Shown one piece after another: positions 34,334 through 43,351 of a stretch of 64,000 nucleotides of DNA. Positions within the stretch are counted from its first letter, which is position 1; each line of letters starts with the position of its first letter. This stretch comes from an uncultured Roseburia sp. (GTDB lineage Bacteria; Bacillota; Clostridia; Lachnospirales; Lachnospiraceae): the NCBI GenBank assembly GCA_947642555.1, contig CANRSX010000004.1, forward strand, positions 124,001-188,000, given 5' to 3'. The notes under the pieces were generated by a model, which saw only the letters and a list, made by a program, of their open reading frames with translations, had not been told where the DNA came from and made no database searches. The translations under genes were made by a program, and so were the position numbers.

Positions 34334-35704
34334 CTACCGCATCACCCGCCGTATCACAGCATCCTTCCACTCCGCATACGGATGATACCGCATCGGCAGG
34401 TCCGGCCAGGCGTATTTTTTTACGATGCTTTTCCGGTGGCTGAACGTCTCAAAGCCTGTTTTCCCGTGATAGCTTCCCATGCCGCTGTGCCCGACGCCGC
34501 CGAAGCCCATCTCCGGGGTAGCCAGGTGGACGATCGTGTCATTGATACAGCCGCCTCCAAAGGGAATATGCCGCAGCGCCCAGCGCTCCATCGACCGGTC
34601 GCGCGTAAACAGATAGCAGGCCAGCGGTTTTTCAAACCGGCGCAGAAGTGCGAGCAGCTCCTCCCTCGTCCGGTAGGTTAACACCGGCAGCACCGGCCCG
34701 AAGATCTCCTCCTGCATGACGGCGGAATCCGGCGTCACCTCATCCAGAATCGTGGGGGCGATCTTAAGGGTATGCGGGTTGCCGCAGCCTCCGGTGACAA
34801 TCTTTTCCCCCGCGATCAGGCCCATCACGCGGTCGTAGTGCTTTCGGTTTACCATATGCGGATACTCTCCGGAAAGCAGCGGCTCGTTTCCCAGCATACG
34901 CGTGATCTCCCGCTTCATCGCGGCGAGAAGCTTTTTCTTTACGGTCTCATGAACCGCCAGGTAGTCCGGCGCGACGCAGGTCTGTCCGGAATTTAAGAGC
35001 TTTCCAAAGATGATCCGGCGGGCAGCCAGCCGGATATCCGCCGTCTGATCGACGATGCACGGGCTCTTTCCGCCCAGCTCGAGCGTCACCGGCGTCAGAT
35101 GCCGCGCAGCCTTTTCCAGCACAAGCTTCCCGACCGTCACGCTCCCGGTAAAAAAGATATGATCAAATCTCTGCTCCAGAAGTCTGGCGTTTTCGTCTCT
35201 TCCGCCCTCGACCACCGCGATATATTCTTCCGGAAAACATTCTCCCAGCATGGCCGCAAGCGTCCCGGAGACCGCCGGCGCATAGGCGGACGGTTTTAAA
35301 ATCACACAGTTTCCGGCAGCGACGGCATCAATCAGCGGCTCCAGACAGAGCATGACCGGATAATTCCACGGCGCCATGACAAGTACAACGCCGTACGGCT
35401 CCGCCACGGTAAAGCTTGCGGCCGGGAAATTTGCCAGCCCGGTCTTTACATGCTCTCTCTTCATCCAGCCCGCGAGATGTTTTCTGCAGTATGACAGCTC
35501 CGCCTTCGTCATGGCGATCTCCGCCATACTGCTCTCCGATTCCGATTTGCCGAGATCCGCATGCAGCGCCTGTTTCAGCGCTTCTTCATACTTCACAAGC
35601 GCCCGGTCCAGCTTCGCAAGCGCCCTCGCCCTTGTCTCATACGGCAGCGTCGCCCCTGTCAGAAAATATCGTCTCTGTCTCTCCGCCAGCTTCTCTGTCT
35701 TCAT
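34334..35704 (-). CDS. Aldehyde dehydrogenase, class 3-like
   Basis: About 456 residues, the short class without an N-terminal extension. Oxidises aldehydes to acids with NAD(P)+. APWNYPVMLCLEPL and ILKPSAYAP bind cofactor, FTGSVTVGK is the dinucleotide motif, LELGGKSPCIV holds the general-base Glu, NSGQTCVAPDY the catalytic Cys and EEIFGPVLPVL the C-terminal motif. The hydrophobic C-terminus of fatty-aldehyde forms is absent. ATG 35704 has GGAG six bases upstream. A TATAAT (35766-35761) lies upstream. Divergent from the SDR gene. Confidence 0.92.
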   Translation of the reverse strand: MKTEKLAERQRRYFLTGATLPYETRARALAKLDRALVKYEEALKQALHADLGKSESESSMAEIAMTKAELSYCRKHLAGWMKREHVKTGLANFPAASFTVAEPYGVVLVMAPWNYPVMLCLEPLIDAVAAGNCVILKPSAYAPAVSGTLAAMLGECFPEEYIAVVEGGRDENARLLEQRFDHIFFTGSVTVGKLVLEKAARHLTPVTLELGGKSPCIVDQTADIRLAARRIIFGKLLNSGQTCVAPDYLAVHETVKKKLLAAMKREITRMLGNEPLLSGEYPHMVNRKHYDRVMGLIAGEKIVTGGCGNPHTLKIAPTILDEVTPDSAVMQEEIFGPVLPVLTYRTREELLALLRRFEKPLACYLFTRDRSMERWALRHIPFGGGCINDTIVHLATPEMGFGGVGHSGMGSYHGKTGFETFSHRKSIVKKYAWPDLPMRYHPYAEWKDAVIRRVMR

Positions 35705-35825
35705 CTTAATCTCCATTCCCCGTTATATCCGCGTTTTTCGCTTTTTACAGTTCTTTCTCTATTATACTCCTGTCCGCAAAATTTTAACAGCTTTTCATTT
35801 TACTCTTTTCTTTTCTCCCCGGTCG

Positions 35826-35834
35826 TGTTATACT
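35826..35834 (+). promoter_or_regulatory. Extended -10 promoter of the SDR gene
   Basis: TG-T-TATACT (35826-35834), about 40 bases before the start codon. The -35 is weak. Confidence 0.5.
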
Positions 35835-35874
35835 GAAAGCGGAACAATAAACTACATTTATCTAAGGAGTCTGC

Positions 35875-36606
35875 ATGAAAAAAACTGTTCTGATCACCGG
35901 CGCGTCCCACGGCATCGGGCGTGCAATTGCGGCTGCTTTTGCCAGAGAAGGCCATCGTCTCGTCATCACCTGTTCGCGCTCTGAGCCGGAGCTGCTCGCT
36001 TTTGCCGAAGAGCTGCGGGAAACGTACCAGGTGGATGTCATGACAAGTGTCGGGAACGCCGGGGATGACGATTATGCCAGGGAACTCTATGAACGCATCC
36101 GCGCGCGTTTCCGCGGAGTGGACATCCTCATCAACAATGCCGGGATCTCCCATATCGGCCTTCTCAGCGATCTCTCAGTGGAAGAATGGAATCATATCCT
36201 CAATGTCAATCTCACTTCTGTTTTTATTATGAGCAGACATGCGATCCCCTGGATGGTACAGAATCAGTGCGGCAGGATCATCAATATCTCCTCCGTCTGG
36301 GGGATTGCAGGCGCATCCTGCGAGGTCGCGTATTCCGCCAGCAAGGGCGGGGTCAATGCGTTCACAAAAGCGCTTGCAAAGGAACTCGCGCCGTCTAAGA
36401 TCCAGGTTAATGCCATCGCCTGCGGTGTGATTGACACCCGGATGAACGCGTGTTTTTCAGAGGAGGAGCGCGCTGCGCTAAACGATGAGATTCCCGCCGG
36501 CCGGTTCGGACGCCCTGACGAGGTCGCCGCGCTGGCTCTTATGCTTGCAACCGGCAACGACTATCTCACCGGCCAGATCATCACCTTGGATGGCGGCTGG
36601 CTCTGA
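35875..36606 (+). CDS. SDR-family oxidoreductase (FabG-like)
   Basis: 243 residues. NAD(P)-binding TGASHGIGRAIA, NNAGISHIG, catalytic Ser in NISSVWGIAG and YxxxK in YSASKGGVNAF, then the C-terminal LTGQIITLDGGW, all standard for 3-oxoacyl-ACP reductase-like short-chain dehydrogenases. It is not next to fatty acid genes, so the substrate is open. AAGGAGTCTGC precedes the ATG. The next gene, an XRE regulator, follows after 32 bases. Confidence 0.9.
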   Translation: MKKTVLITGASHGIGRAIAAAFAREGHRLVITCSRSEPELLAFAEELRETYQVDVMTSVGNAGDDDYARELYERIRARFRGVDILINNAGISHIGLLSDLSVEEWNHILNVNLTSVFIMSRHAIPWMVQNQCGRIINISSVWGIAGASCEVAYSASKGGVNAFTKALAKELAPSKIQVNAIACGVIDTRMNACFSEEERAALNDEIPAGRFGRPDEVAALALMLATGNDYLTGQIITLDGGWL

Positions 36607-36638
36607 CGCTTCTTACAGCGGGAAAGGTATGGTGCACA

Positions 36639-37040
36639 ATGCTGACAGGTTCCCGGATTCTTGAAATGTTAAAAGAGCAGGGTCTCTCCCAGCGGCAGCT
36701 GGCCGACGCCCTGCATTTAGATCCCGCCACAGTGAACGGCTATATCCACGGGCGCAGATATCCCGACTGCGCGACCCTCGCTCTGATTGCCTCCTTTTTA
36801 CACACAAATATGGACTATCTTCTCGGAAATACCGGCATCCGCTCGTATCCGGAGCTTTCTTTAAGCCCGGAGGAGGACACGCTCGTCAGCTCTTACCGTT
36901 CCATGGACGAGGACTGCAAAATGATTCTGATCGAGCTCGCAGCCACGCTCCACACGCACAGCAGCAGTTCACGGCAGATGCCGTCCGGCCGCCAGACTGC
37001 CGTGTCAAAGCCTCACACAGAACCCCTGCGCGAGCGCTGA
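36639..37040 (+). CDS. XRE-family helix-turn-helix regulator
   Basis: 133 residues. HTH_3 domain at 6-60: ILEMLKEQGLSQRQLADALH then PATVNGYIHGRRYPD and LALIASFLHTNMDYLLG. The remaining ~70 residues contain a helix (EEDTLVSSYRSMDEDCKMIL) typical of small XRE regulators and a disordered Ser/His-rich tail. No ligand domain. It follows the SDR gene closely and ends just before the terminator of the convergent debranching enzyme gene. Confidence 0.88.
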   Translation: MLTGSRILEMLKEQGLSQRQLADALHLDPATVNGYIHGRRYPDCATLALIASFLHTNMDYLLGNTGIRSYPELSLSPEEDTLVSSYRSMDEDCKMILIELAATLHTHSSSSRQMPSGRQTAVSKPHTEPLRER

Positions 37041-37041
37041 C

Positions 37042-37080
37042 AAAAAGCCCGCCATGTCCTTTTTTCAAGACATGGCGGGC
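37042..37080 (-). terminator. Terminator of the debranching enzyme gene
   Basis: Perfect 12-bp stem GCCCGCCATGTC (37047-37058) with GACATGGCGGGC (37069-37080), with a U-run on the minus strand. It may also stop the convergent XRE transcript. Confidence 0.85.
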
Positions 37081-37096
37081 AAGCTCTGCAAAAACG

Positions 37097-39406
37097 CTAC
37101 TCCGCTACCAGCACGACAACGGAACGCGGCGGCATATGAATACTTTTTTTGTAGTAAAACTCTGTCAGAGATTCCATATCCTTACCGTCCTCATAATCGA
37201 TGGACGTATTCACGCACACCTTCCACTCCAGCCCGTTTGAAAGCTCCGGCAGCTGCATGATCAGCGGCTCCCAGTATGCGTTTATCCCGTAGAAGATCAC
37301 ATCATCCCGGACATCCTGCTCGTCCCTTCCCGCGTACATGATACCGATCAGGCGGCTTGTATAATCCGTACCTCCGTTCCAGGGGTATCCGTTGTGAATA
37401 CTGATCTCCGGAAGTCCGCAGAGAGCCGGCTTCGTCGATTTGCGCAGGATCGGATATTTTTTGCGGAACGCGATCATATAGCGGAAGAAATCGTGGATCT
37501 CTTTATATTCCTCCAGCCGGTTCCAGTCCAGCCAGGAAATGCGGTTGTCCTGACAGTACGCGTTGTTATTTCCATACTGTGTATTGCAGAACTCATCCCC
37601 TGCATAAAACATCGCAGGGCCCCTGCTGCACATTAAGGTTGCAAACGCATTTTTAATCATCCGGCGGCGCAGGCTCTCCACCTCCGGATCGTCCGTATCT
37701 CCTTCCACCCCGCAGTTCCAGCTGTTTCCATTGTTATCGCCGTCCGTATTGTTCCAGCCGTTCTTTTCGTTATGCTTCGTATTGTACGCGTACATGTCAT
37801 ACAGTGTGAACCCGTCATGACAGTTCAGGAAATTCACCGACGCCCCTCTGCCGCGCGCAGCCGGATCGTACATGTCCTTTGACCCGGTGATTCTGGTAAT
37901 CGCGACTCCGGCCATTCCCTCATCGCCCTTTAAAAACCGGCGCATATCGTCCCGGTATCTGCCGTTCCACTCCGACCATCTCCTCCAGGACGGGAAGTTC
38001 CCCACCTGATACAGCCCGGCCGCATCCCATGCTTCCGCGATCAGCTTGACCTTCCCGAGAATCGGGTCGCAGGCGATCGCCTGTAACAGCGGCGGATCCG
38101 CCATCGGAACCCCCTTCTGGTCCCTGGTAAGGATCGACGCCAGGTCAAACCGGAACCCGTCCACCCGGTACTCTGTCACCCAGTAGCGCAGACAGTCGAT
38201 GATAAAACGCTGCACCACCGGATGGTTGCAGTTCATGACATTCCCGCAGCCGCTGAAGTTATAGTAATGTCCGTCGGGCGTCAGAATATAGTAAATATCG
38301 TTGTCAATTCCCTTAAAGGAGAAACACGGCCCGTCATCATTCCCCTCCGCCGTGTGGTTGAACACGACGTCAAGAAAAACTTCAATCCCGTTGTTCTTCA
38401 GATCATAAATCAGCTGCTTTAACTCATCGCCCTCATGATTGTGCTCCTCCACCGAGTTATAGCCTGTATTCGGCGCAAAAAAGCAGACCGTGTTGTAGCC
38501 CCAGTAATTATAGAGCTGCTCTCCGTCCACGATACGGGCGCTCTCCATCTCGTCAAATTCAAAGATCGGCATCAGCTCCACCGCGTTGATGCCAAGATCC
38601 TTTAAGTACGGGATCTTCTCGCCAAGTCCCGCATAGGTTCCCCCGACCTTTACCCCGGAGGATTCGTCCTTTGTGTATCCTCTCACATGCAGCTCATAGA
38701 TGATCAGATCCTCCAGCGGATGCTCTAACGGACGGATATCGCCCCAGTCGAAGTTGTTTTCCACGACACGCGCATGATAGACAAACCCCTCGTCGCTCTC
38801 CGGACGCTCGCCCCAGTGGCGCTGCCCTGTCACCGCCTTGGCGTATGGATCAAGCAGCACATGCTTTTTATCAAAAAGCTTTCCCGCCGGCGGGTCATAC
38901 GGCCCTTCCAGCTCAAACGCATACTCAAATTCTTCGATATTGAGATCAAATACCAGCATCGCGTATGTATTGCCGATATGATAAGCCTCCGGAAACTTCA
39001 GTCTCGCATACGGCTCGGTCTCCTGCGGTCGGAACAGAAGCAGCGTACAGCTCGTCGCCCCGAATGACTGGATCGTAAAGCTGACGCCGTTTGCCGCGGC
39101 CGTTGCCCCTGTCCTGTTATAAAACCCGGGCCTTACCTTAAAGCCGTCAATCACATCCAATGGCTGCAGACGCTCCCCGCGCTGCGGCCTGTGCTGCACA
39201 AATCCCATATCCGTTCCCTCCTGATGATACGTTCCGCCATCCGTCGCCGTCTTTACCGGAGCCGTCCGTTCCGTCCTTCGCCCGTTTTGTAAAGCCTCCC
39301 TGCGCATGGCTTCCTGTTTCTTCGCAATACTCTTTCTGACCTGCCCTGTCTCTCTCCTGTCAATAAAAGACCCCAGTCTCTCCCATATTGTTTTTGTGTC
39401 CTTCAT
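37097..39406 (-). CDS. glgX: Glycogen debranching enzyme, GlgX/isoamylase type
   Basis: 769 residues from 39406, or 703 from an internal ATG at 39208. Order: short basic N-terminus, CBM48-like beta domain (~85-190), GH13 barrel. Catalytic residues are in YRVDGFRFDLAS (nucleophile Asp), LIAEAWDAAG (acid Glu) and NFLNCHDGFTLYDM (Asp); ELHVRGYT and VVFNHTAEGN are family regions I-II. It cleaves alpha-1,6 branches of glycogen or limit dextrins. Both possible starts have good ribosome sites (GGGAGCAGG; AGGAGGGAACGGAT), which is odd. It lies 36 bases after the Sel1-repeat gene. Confidence 0.92.
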   Translation of the reverse strand: MKDTKTIWERLGSFIDRRETGQVRKSIAKKQEAMRREALQNGRRTERTAPVKTATDGGTYHQEGTDMGFVQHRPQRGERLQPLDVIDGFKVRPGFYNRTGATAAANGVSFTIQSFGATSCTLLLFRPQETEPYARLKFPEAYHIGNTYAMLVFDLNIEEFEYAFELEGPYDPPAGKLFDKKHVLLDPYAKAVTGQRHWGERPESDEGFVYHARVVENNFDWGDIRPLEHPLEDLIIYELHVRGYTKDESSGVKVGGTYAGLGEKIPYLKDLGINAVELMPIFEFDEMESARIVDGEQLYNYWGYNTVCFFAPNTGYNSVEEHNHEGDELKQLIYDLKNNGIEVFLDVVFNHTAEGNDDGPCFSFKGIDNDIYYILTPDGHYYNFSGCGNVMNCNHPVVQRFIIDCLRYWVTEYRVDGFRFDLASILTRDQKGVPMADPPLLQAIACDPILGKVKLIAEAWDAAGLYQVGNFPSWRRWSEWNGRYRDDMRRFLKGDEGMAGVAITRITGSKDMYDPAARGRGASVNFLNCHDGFTLYDMYAYNTKHNEKNGWNNTDGDNNGNSWNCGVEGDTDDPEVESLRRRMIKNAFATLMCSRGPAMFYAGDEFCNTQYGNNNAYCQDNRISWLDWNRLEEYKEIHDFFRYMIAFRKKYPILRKSTKPALCGLPEISIHNGYPWNGGTDYTSRLIGIMYAGRDEQDVRDDVIFYGINAYWEPLIMQLPELSNGLEWKVCVNTSIDYEDGKDMESLTEFYYKKSIHMPPRSVVVLVAE

Positions 39407-39442
39407 CCTGCTCCCTGTTCTTTCGTCCGCTCCGCCAGCCCT

Positions 39443-40771
39443 TTATTTCCGCTTCCATTTCCCAAATATCGATTTCTTAAAATGTCCCAGCGCTTCCTTT
39501 GCGCCGGCGCATCCGGCTTCCGACGCCTTCTGATACCAGGACACCGCCTTCTCGATATCCTCCGGCACACCCATGCCCCGGTCATAAATCTCTCCCATGC
39601 AGCGGTACGCGTCCCCGTCTTTGTACTCATTCGTATATTCCGTCAGATACCGGAGCGCAAGCGAATGATTTACCATCGTGCCGACGCCGTACAGATAGCA
39701 GTAGCCGAGATAATATTTGGCGTGGTTACTGTTCTGGCGCGTCGATTTTTCCGCCCATTTCCGGCATTTCTGATAATCCTGCTGCACGCCGTAGCTTCCC
39801 TCAAAATAATACTTTGCGAGATAATACTGCGCCTCGCTGTGCCCGGCCTCCGCCGCTTTCTCAAAATAGGAGAACGCTGCCTCCCTGTCCTCCGGCACGC
39901 CGCGCCCGTTATAAAGACACCATCCGATATTGTAAACCCCGTATTCATTTCCAAGCTCCGCGGTCTCTTTAAAAAGTGAAAACGCACGGGCGTCGTCCCG
40001 CGGCACCACCTTTCCCCTCAGGTACAAAAGCCCCAGATCATTGACGCAGGGCGCGTATTTTACGGCTGCCCCGCGGTTCAGCCAGTCCACGCGCGAAGCG
40101 TGATTGCCCAGCTTCTCATACTGCTCCGCGATGCTCCGGCAGCTGCTCCCGTCAATCTTTACGTAATGCTTTGCCTCTTCTACAAATGCAAGCGCCTCCG
40201 TCAGGTTCTGTGCGATTCCGTTCCCGCCGAACGCCAGGCTGCGGTACACATTCTGAAACGCCGGGATGCAGCCGCACTTTGCCGCCATGCGGAACCACTT
40301 ATGGCTCTCCTGGCCGTTTCTGATCTCATTCCTGTTATATTCCTCACGGCTTGCGGGCTTTTGTAAGGCGCTGACATCCTGCCAGTAATAAAAAAGCCCT
40401 ACCGCATACTGCGCCATCGGATCCCCGCTCTCTGCCTTTTTCTTTACCGCCTCGAAGGAATCGGCCAGCGAATGCTTCATCGCCGCCGCAAGCTCCCCGT
40501 GAAGCCCGTCAAACCGGTCCGCCCCCAGCACGCACAGATCGCTGCCAAGCTCAATCCCGCGTCTGGAATACTCTTTTGCTTTTCTGTCGTTATCCTTTAC
40601 GCCGCCGTCGCCCCACGCATAGCACCGCGCCAGGAAATAAAAAGCATCCGGCTCCTCCTTTTCCGCCGCTTTTCTGATCAGTTCCACTCCTTCCGGATAT
40701 TTCGAAGCGTCCGGCTGGAAATAAAGCAGCAGAATCCCCTGCTCAAGCTCATCTGAATAAAAATTTCCCAT
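39443..40771 (-). CDS. Sel1-like repeat protein
   Basis: 442 residues, almost wholly Sel1/TPR-like 36-residue repeats; clear examples are GNEYGVYNIGWCLYNGRGVP, GHSEAQYYLAKYYFEGSYGV, NHAKYYLGYCYLYGVGTM and DAYRCMGEIYDRGMGVPED. No signal peptide, so cytoplasmic. Such solenoids scaffold protein complexes; partner unknown. It probably shares a transcript with the debranching enzyme. A GGAGGGATCCCAG-type site precedes the start. Confidence 0.9.
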   Translation of the reverse strand: MGNFYSDELEQGILLLYFQPDASKYPEGVELIRKAAEKEEPDAFYFLARCYAWGDGGVKDNDRKAKEYSRRGIELGSDLCVLGADRFDGLHGELAAAMKHSLADSFEAVKKKAESGDPMAQYAVGLFYYWQDVSALQKPASREEYNRNEIRNGQESHKWFRMAAKCGCIPAFQNVYRSLAFGGNGIAQNLTEALAFVEEAKHYVKIDGSSCRSIAEQYEKLGNHASRVDWLNRGAAVKYAPCVNDLGLLYLRGKVVPRDDARAFSLFKETAELGNEYGVYNIGWCLYNGRGVPEDREAAFSYFEKAAEAGHSEAQYYLAKYYFEGSYGVQQDYQKCRKWAEKSTRQNSNHAKYYLGYCYLYGVGTMVNHSLALRYLTEYTNEYKDGDAYRCMGEIYDRGMGVPEDIEKAVSWYQKASEAGCAGAKEALGHFKKSIFGKWKRK

Positions 40772-40883
40772 CTGGGATCCCTCCTGTCTGACTTTTTATC
40801 TGTATGTTCCATTATACGCATTTATCGGTTCATTTTCAACCGCTAACCGCAGATCGTGTGCCGGATTCGCCTGCAATTTGGTA

Positions 40884-40912
40884 TTGTCATTTTCTGACAA
40901 TGATTTTATAAT
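40884..40912 (+). promoter_or_regulatory. Promoter and operator-like palindrome of the flavin reductase gene
   Basis: TTGTCA (40884-40889), 17 bases, TATAAT (40907-40912). The -35 is one arm of a perfect inverted repeat TTGTCA-TTTTC-TGACAA (40884-40900), placed to block polymerase if a dimeric repressor binds. Confidence 0.65.
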
Positions 40913-40947
40913 AGAAAAAAAGAATTTTGAAACAGGAGACATCAGCC

Positions 40948-41454
40948 ATGCACACATTTCAACCTATGCCAGTAGATTTAATCGAAATTAACCCTTTTAC
41001 AAAAATCGGAAAAGAATGGGCGCTCGTCACAGCCGGCACCAAAGCCAGATTTAATACCATGACCATCAGCTGGGGCGGCGTCGGCGTTCTTTGGGGGAAA
41101 AATGTCGTCTTTGTCTTTGTCCGGGATTCGAGATACACGAAAGAATTTATGGACGAAAACGAATTTTTCTCTCTCACCTTCTTAAAAGAGCAGTACCGCG
41201 ACGCCTTAAATTACTGCGGCTCGCATTCCGGCCGCGACGGGGACAAGCTCAAAGAGGCCGGGCTGACGCCTGCCTTCCATTACGGCATCCCCTATATCGA
41301 CGACGGCAGTCTCGTGCTCCTCTGTAAAAAAATGGCCGCCACACGAATCACGGAAGATTCTTTCCTCATTCCGGAGCTCATGGAAAAATGGTATCCCGAT
41401 CAGGACATGCACACGATGTATGTCGGGGAAGTGATCGATATTATGGCCAGATAA
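40948..41454 (+). CDS. Flavin reductase family protein
   Basis: 168 residues. FMN-binding split-barrel of the flavin reductase-like family: KEWALVTAGTKARFNTMTIS near the N-terminus (cofactor pocket with the conserved N-TMTISWG), VFVRDSRYTKEFMDEN and FFSLTFLKEQYRDALNYCG. Members reduce flavins or bind FMN as small redox proteins. Start 40948 with AGGAGACATCAGCC is preferred to an upstream TTG. Single-gene unit under the palindromic promoter. Confidence 0.87.
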   Translation: MHTFQPMPVDLIEINPFTKIGKEWALVTAGTKARFNTMTISWGGVGVLWGKNVVFVFVRDSRYTKEFMDENEFFSLTFLKEQYRDALNYCGSHSGRDGDKLKEAGLTPAFHYGIPYIDDGSLVLLCKKMAATRITEDSFLIPELMEKWYPDQDMHTMYVGEVIDIMAR

Positions 41455-41496
41455 TCCCCGAATTCTAAAACATTTGTGAAATCCTGTGCGGATGGT

Positions 41497-41525
41497 TTGT
41501 ATATTTCCGCAAAGAATGATAGAAT
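41497..41525 (+). promoter_or_regulatory. Promoter of the small membrane protein gene
   Basis: TTGTAT (41497-41502), 17-base spacer, TAGAAT (41520-41525). Confidence 0.5.
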
Positions 41526-41563
41526 ACGAGAGAACAGAAAACCGCAATCACAGGGAGGTTATT

Positions 41564-41719
41564 ATGGTGGAAGAAAAGACATTTAAGACGATGGGAATTG
41601 CCGGCGGCGCAAATCTCGCGATCGGCATCTGTATGCTGACCGGCGGGATCGCAATGGGCATCCTTCTGATTATCAGCGGCGCCCGCCTGTTAAAGACCAG
41701 GACAAAGATCGTATTTTAG
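41564..41719 (+). CDS. Small membrane protein
   Basis: 51 residues with one or two short hydrophobic helices (GGANLAIGICMLTGGIAMGI, then LLIISGARLL) and a basic end. GGGAGG precedes the ATG, a promoter is visible and a strong terminator follows, so it is a self-contained gene. No family recognised; similar small proteins are widespread in Clostridia. Confidence 0.7.
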   Translation: MVEEKTFKTMGIAGGANLAIGICMLTGGIAMGILLIISGARLLKTRTKIVF

Positions 41720-41760
41720 CCGCCGGCCCAAAGCCGGCCGAGAGCATTCGCTCCGCACAG

Positions 41761-41797
41761 CGGGTAAGGGAAGAGGCATCTTCTCTTACCCGTTTTG
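41761..41797 (+). terminator. Terminator after the small membrane protein gene
   Basis: 14-bp stem CGGGTAAGGGAAGA with TCTTCTCTTACCCG (one G-U pair), loop GGCA, then TTTT on the plus strand. Confidence 0.85.
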
Positions 41798-41811
41798 ATA
41801 CCGGAGGGCAT

Positions 41812-42474
41812 TTACTCCCACACAATGACAATGACGCGGTCCGCCGTCCAGTGTGTGGTATCCGAAGCGCTGCCGTAGATCAGCAGCGAATCATCCGGCT
41901 TTAGCCTCTCTTTCCCGATCGTCTCAAGAGAAACCGCCGACTCACTCGCCCTGTTCATTGTGAGCAGCTCATAAGAGGTGTCCGCATTGCAGGAGACATA
42001 CACCTGCTGCTCCTCATCCACTTCCACTGTTGTGTACGCCACCTGACCGCCGCCCTCCACATCTTCTGTTATGGTCGGGTTGCAGATCAGCTCATCCCCG
42101 TTGATTTCCTTCAGATAGCCTTCCAGATCCGCATTTATCATCAGAGCTCCTCCGTCGGGATCCGCCGCCTGCCCTGTGCCTGTCGTATCCTGTCCGGCAG
42201 CCTCGCTGTTCCCGCTCTGTCCGGCTCCCGCACCATTTCCCTCCGGCCCCGTCTGGTCCGGCGCATTGTTCCCGCCGCCCGCATCTGCTCCTCCGGCGGC
42301 CTGCCCCGATGCATCGTCTCCGCCGGCTGACACATTGTCTTCGCCGGCCTGCCCGGTTCCCGCATCCGCCGCCTGATCCGGCTCTCCTGCGGAACATCCC
42401 CCGGCTGCGATCCCCATCACGGCAATCATCGCAAGTATTATCATAAATTTAAATCTGTATTTTATTTTTCTCAT
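41812..42474 (-). CDS. Lipoprotein with Gly/Ala/Asp-rich linker
   Basis: 220 residues. Signal peptide with lipobox GIAAGGCS, then ~85 residues of low-complexity Gly/Ala/Asp/Asn/Gln (28-110) and a C-terminal ~110-residue domain (INADLEGYLKEINGDELICN to ASDTTHWTADRVIVIVWE), not recognised. Anchored outside the membrane with a long flexible arm. GGAGTAAAGAAG precedes the start. Overlaps the preceding gene by 26 bases; last gene of the six-gene importer/adaptor operon. Confidence 0.75.
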   Translation of the reverse strand: MRKIKYRFKFMIILAMIAVMGIAAGGCSAGEPDQAADAGTGQAGEDNVSAGGDDASGQAAGGADAGGGNNAPDQTGPEGNGAGAGQSGNSEAAGQDTTGTGQAADPDGGALMINADLEGYLKEINGDELICNPTITEDVEGGGQVAYTTVEVDEEQQVYVSCNADTSYELLTMNRASESAVSLETIGKERLKPDDSLLIYGSASDTTHWTADRVIVIVWE

Positions 42475-43351
42475 CTTCTTTACTCCTTCCAGTCCTCATG
42501 ATCCTGTTTCCTCCGACAGCGAGACAACAGAGACCCGCTGTCATCCATCCGACACATTTGGCGTACAGCGTCAGATACTGCTCCTCCCTGCCGCTTTTTT
42601 CCATGGCGAGCAGCAGGGAAGCGTCCTCGCCAAACCGTTGAACGCTCTGCCTCCACCCCGCAAAATCCGACCACTTTCCGGGAATCATCTCCATAAACCG
42701 CTCCCCGGAAAACAGGTCATAGCGCACCTGCCGCACCGACAGGCCGTATGCTGCGGCAAACTGCTCCGCCCCCACCCGGCCCGCACCGGCTCTCCCGGGC
42801 CTTATGGTGATCCGTGTAAAACGGCTGTCCGGATCCGCCGCCTGCACAACCAGCACCGCCTCCTGCGCCCGCACCACGCCGCGCACCGTAAGTTCGCGGC
42901 CACCGCAGCAAAGCGCCAGCCCTTCCACGCGCCTGCTGCCAAACAGCTTTTCCGCTGTCTCCTCCCCGATCAGGCAGCCATCCGTATCCCCGGTATGCAG
43001 GATCGTTCCTCCCGGGTACAGAAGCTCCGAGGATCCGTTGATTTCCACTATGTCTGCAATCACGCTGCGGCCGCCGTCCACACCTTCCACGCGCTGCCGC
43101 TTTTCTTCCTTCCAGACGGTAAATTCCACCCCGCCCTCCTTCTCCGACTCCAGCCCGCGGATCTTTTCCGCTTCCCCCGCACAGATTCCCGCATCCTCAC
43201 AGATCAGTTCCACGCCGATCCCCATGCCGTCCGCCTGCTGTCCGAACAGCATTGCCTGCCCGATCAGCACTGCGGCTGTGACAAACCACAGGATCCCCGC
43301 TGCCTTTATCAGATGATTCGCCCGCCGGGCCAGCCCGGCAGCCCGGCTCAC
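42449..43351 (-). CDS. MacB-like extracellular domain protein without FtsX bundle
   Basis: 300 residues. One membrane helix near the N-terminus (AAGILWFVTAAVLIGQAMLF) and one at the C-terminus (CVGWMTAGLCCLAVG) enclose ~220 extracytoplasmic residues that resemble the MacB periplasmic core: GCLIGEETAEKLFGSRRVEG then ELTVRGVVRAQEAVLVV. The usual multi-helix FtsX bundle and an ATPase are absent. Start is GTG 43351, overlapping the adaptor stop (GTGA). It may clamp the adaptor to something; function unknown. Confidence 0.6.
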   Translation of the reverse strand: MSRAAGLARRANHLIKAAGILWFVTAAVLIGQAMLFGQQADGMGIGVELICEDAGICAGEAEKIRGLESEKEGGVEFTVWKEEKRQRVEGVDGGRSVIADIVEINGSSELLYPGGTILHTGDTDGCLIGEETAEKLFGSRRVEGLALCCGGRELTVRGVVRAQEAVLVVQAADPDSRFTRITIRPGRAGAGRVGAEQFAAAYGLSVRQVRYDLFSGERFMEMIPGKWSDFAGWRQSVQRFGEDASLLLAMEKSGREEQYLTLYAKCVGWMTAGLCCLAVGGNRIMRTGRSKEDEKNKIQI

